DNA of 5,828 nt from Nanobdellota archaeon (lineage in GTDB: Archaea > Nanobdellota > Nanobdellia > Pacearchaeales > GW2011-AR1). The stretch lies in the NCBI GenBank assembly GCA_018901375.1, contig JAHIEP010000114.1:1-5828 (forward strand), in the 5' to 3' direction. A program made the translations under genes and the position numbers. How positions within the stretch are numbered: position 1 is the stretch's first letter; every line of letters begins with the position of its first letter. Below the pieces are notes generated by a model. The model worked only from the letters and a program-made list of their open reading frames with translations, searched no databases and had not been told where the DNA came from. Shown here one piece after another: positions 4,924-5,828 of this stretch.

Positions 4924-5805
4924 ATGTTAAAAAGCAGAGAAATAAAAAGAGAAGATTTCGTTGAAGAGTTTTTGAATTCGATTATTCCTGGGATGATCAA
5001 GCGGGACGATTTTATAAATTGGCAGAGAATAAGAGATGAGCTTAATTTAACTAAAATGGAAGTTGATTTTGTTCAGGATCTAATTAATCAAGACAATCCT
5101 TATACTTATTTAAGAGATTCTTTATTATCTTCTGATGTGCCAGGAAAAATAATCAGCATTTGTTTTAGGCTTTTGGCACATACTCCTGACAATTTTATCA
5201 CATGGGAGGATAAAATAAATTTAAAAAAACTTGCATTAAATATTGATGACGAAGAAGAAATGAATAAATTCTTAGATGCATTAAAGGGGGTAGGTTTTGA
5301 TAATGTCATACAATCAAAGAATCTCAATGAATTTTATAAAGGCATTCTTATTGGATTAGAAACCCATAAAAGGAAGAATTCTGGGGGGAGTGCCTATGTG
5401 GATTTTGTTCGAAATAAATTAAAGTTAATTGTAAATAATTTAAATAAGAAGAATTTTAATTTGAGATTAGTTGAGGAAGAAAATATTCCCTATGGGGGAG
5501 ATAGTAGGCAGGCAAAAAGAGTAGATTTTGCAATTCTTCGTAATGGGAAGATTATTATTGGAATAGAAGTTAATTTTTATACAAATACGGGTTCTAAGCC
5601 GACTGAAATTAAAAGGTCTTATGGAGAAGTTAATAGGAAATTAAATTCCAACGGGATAGAATTGATTTGGTTGACAGATGGGTTTGGATATACTATAATG
5701 AAGAAAAGTCTAGGCGATGCGTTCGAAATTCATCCGAATACCTATAATTCTAGAATGATGGAAATGTTTTTGGAGGATGATTTGGAAAATTTCTTAAACA
5801 AGTAG
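4924..5805 (+). CDS. DpnII/MboI-like type II restriction endonuclease (GATC)
   Basis: A 293-residue endonuclease of the DpnII/MboI family, which cuts unmethylated GATC. The length matches the family (about 280-290). The N-terminal half (1-130) is helical. The conserved core begins with ILIGLETHKRKNSGG (141-155) and continues with KRVDFAILRNGKIIIGIEVNFY (198-219), GSKPTEIKRSY (223-233) and ELIWLTDGFGY (246-256), all of which resemble DpnII. Likely PD-(D/E)xK-type catalytic residues are D201 and E215; the position normally lysine is N217 (EVN), which as far as I recall is usual for this family. The start lies one base after the methyltransferase stop, with no Shine-Dalgarno site or canonical TATA box, so translation is probably coupled. 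This would delay endonuclease synthesis relative to the methyltransferase. No C-protein regulator is present. The gene is clearly more AT-rich than the host genes, with almost balanced G and C, suggesting horizontal transfer. It contains GATC sites at 4995 and 5077. Confidence 0.93.
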   Translation: MLKSREIKREDFVEEFLNSIIPGMIKRDDFINWQRIRDELNLTKMEVDFVQDLINQDNPYTYLRDSLLSSDVPGKIISICFRLLAHTPDNFITWEDKINLKKLALNIDDEEEMNKFLDALKGVGFDNVIQSKNLNEFYKGILIGLETHKRKNSGGSAYVDFVRNKLKLIVNNLNKKNFNLRLVEEENIPYGGDSRQAKRVDFAILRNGKIIIGIEVNFYTNTGSKPTEIKRSYGEVNRKLNSNGIELIWLTDGFGYTIMKKSLGDAFEIHPNTYNSRMMEMFLEDDLENFLNK

Positions 5806-5820
5806 TTGTTTTTTATTTTT
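5806..5820 (+). terminator. T-tract after the restriction operon
   Basis: The endonuclease stop TAG is followed at once by ttgttttttattttt, 13 T in 15 bases with no hairpin. This is the form of an intrinsic archaeal terminator. An ATG at 5821 at the window edge may or may not begin another gene; too little is present to tell. Confidence 0.6.
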
Positions 5821-5828
5821 ATGGATCA

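Overview
The window looks archaeal, most likely from a small-genome, uncultured lineage of the DPANN kind. That lineage is an inference: it rests on a TrmB-type transcriptional regulator, on TATA-box promoters placed about 25 bases before start codons with no Shine-Dalgarno sequence between, and on several proteins that match nothing I recognise. No tRNA, rRNA, CRISPR array or insertion sequence was seen.

Layout. Positions 1-298 are an AT-rich, G-skewed stretch with a striking tandem repeat of CGGACTT. It is followed by a small unknown gene (299-601, +). A 306-base gap (602-907) holds a palindrome plus T-tract terminator and two more short tandem repeats with a 10-base period. A DEDDh-type 3'-5' exonuclease lies on the minus strand (908-1486), divergent from a small acidic unknown gene (1653-1988, +). 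This converges on a 350-residue unknown protein on the minus strand (2024-3076). That gene shares an 85-base divergent promoter region with a TrmB-family regulator (3162-3923, +). After a degenerate intergenic stretch comes a two-gene type II restriction-modification operon: a Dam/M.DpnII-like GATC adenine methyltransferase (4098-4922) and, one base later, a DpnII/MboI-like GATC endonuclease (4924-5805). The operon ends in a T-tract at the right edge.

How it fits together. The methyltransferase marks adenine in GATC and the endonuclease cuts unmarked GATC, giving defence against incoming DNA. The rest of the window bears an apparent imprint of that activity: GATC does not occur once in positions 1-4294 but occurs six times from 4295 to the end. 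The operon also differs in base composition. Bases 1 to about 4080 have a very strong G-over-C excess on the plus strand whichever way the genes point, while the endonuclease gene is close to balanced and much more AT-rich. This suggests that the operon arrived by horizontal transfer. The other genes show no evident functional link to it; the TrmB regulator has its own promoter and is separated from the operon by a further promoter.
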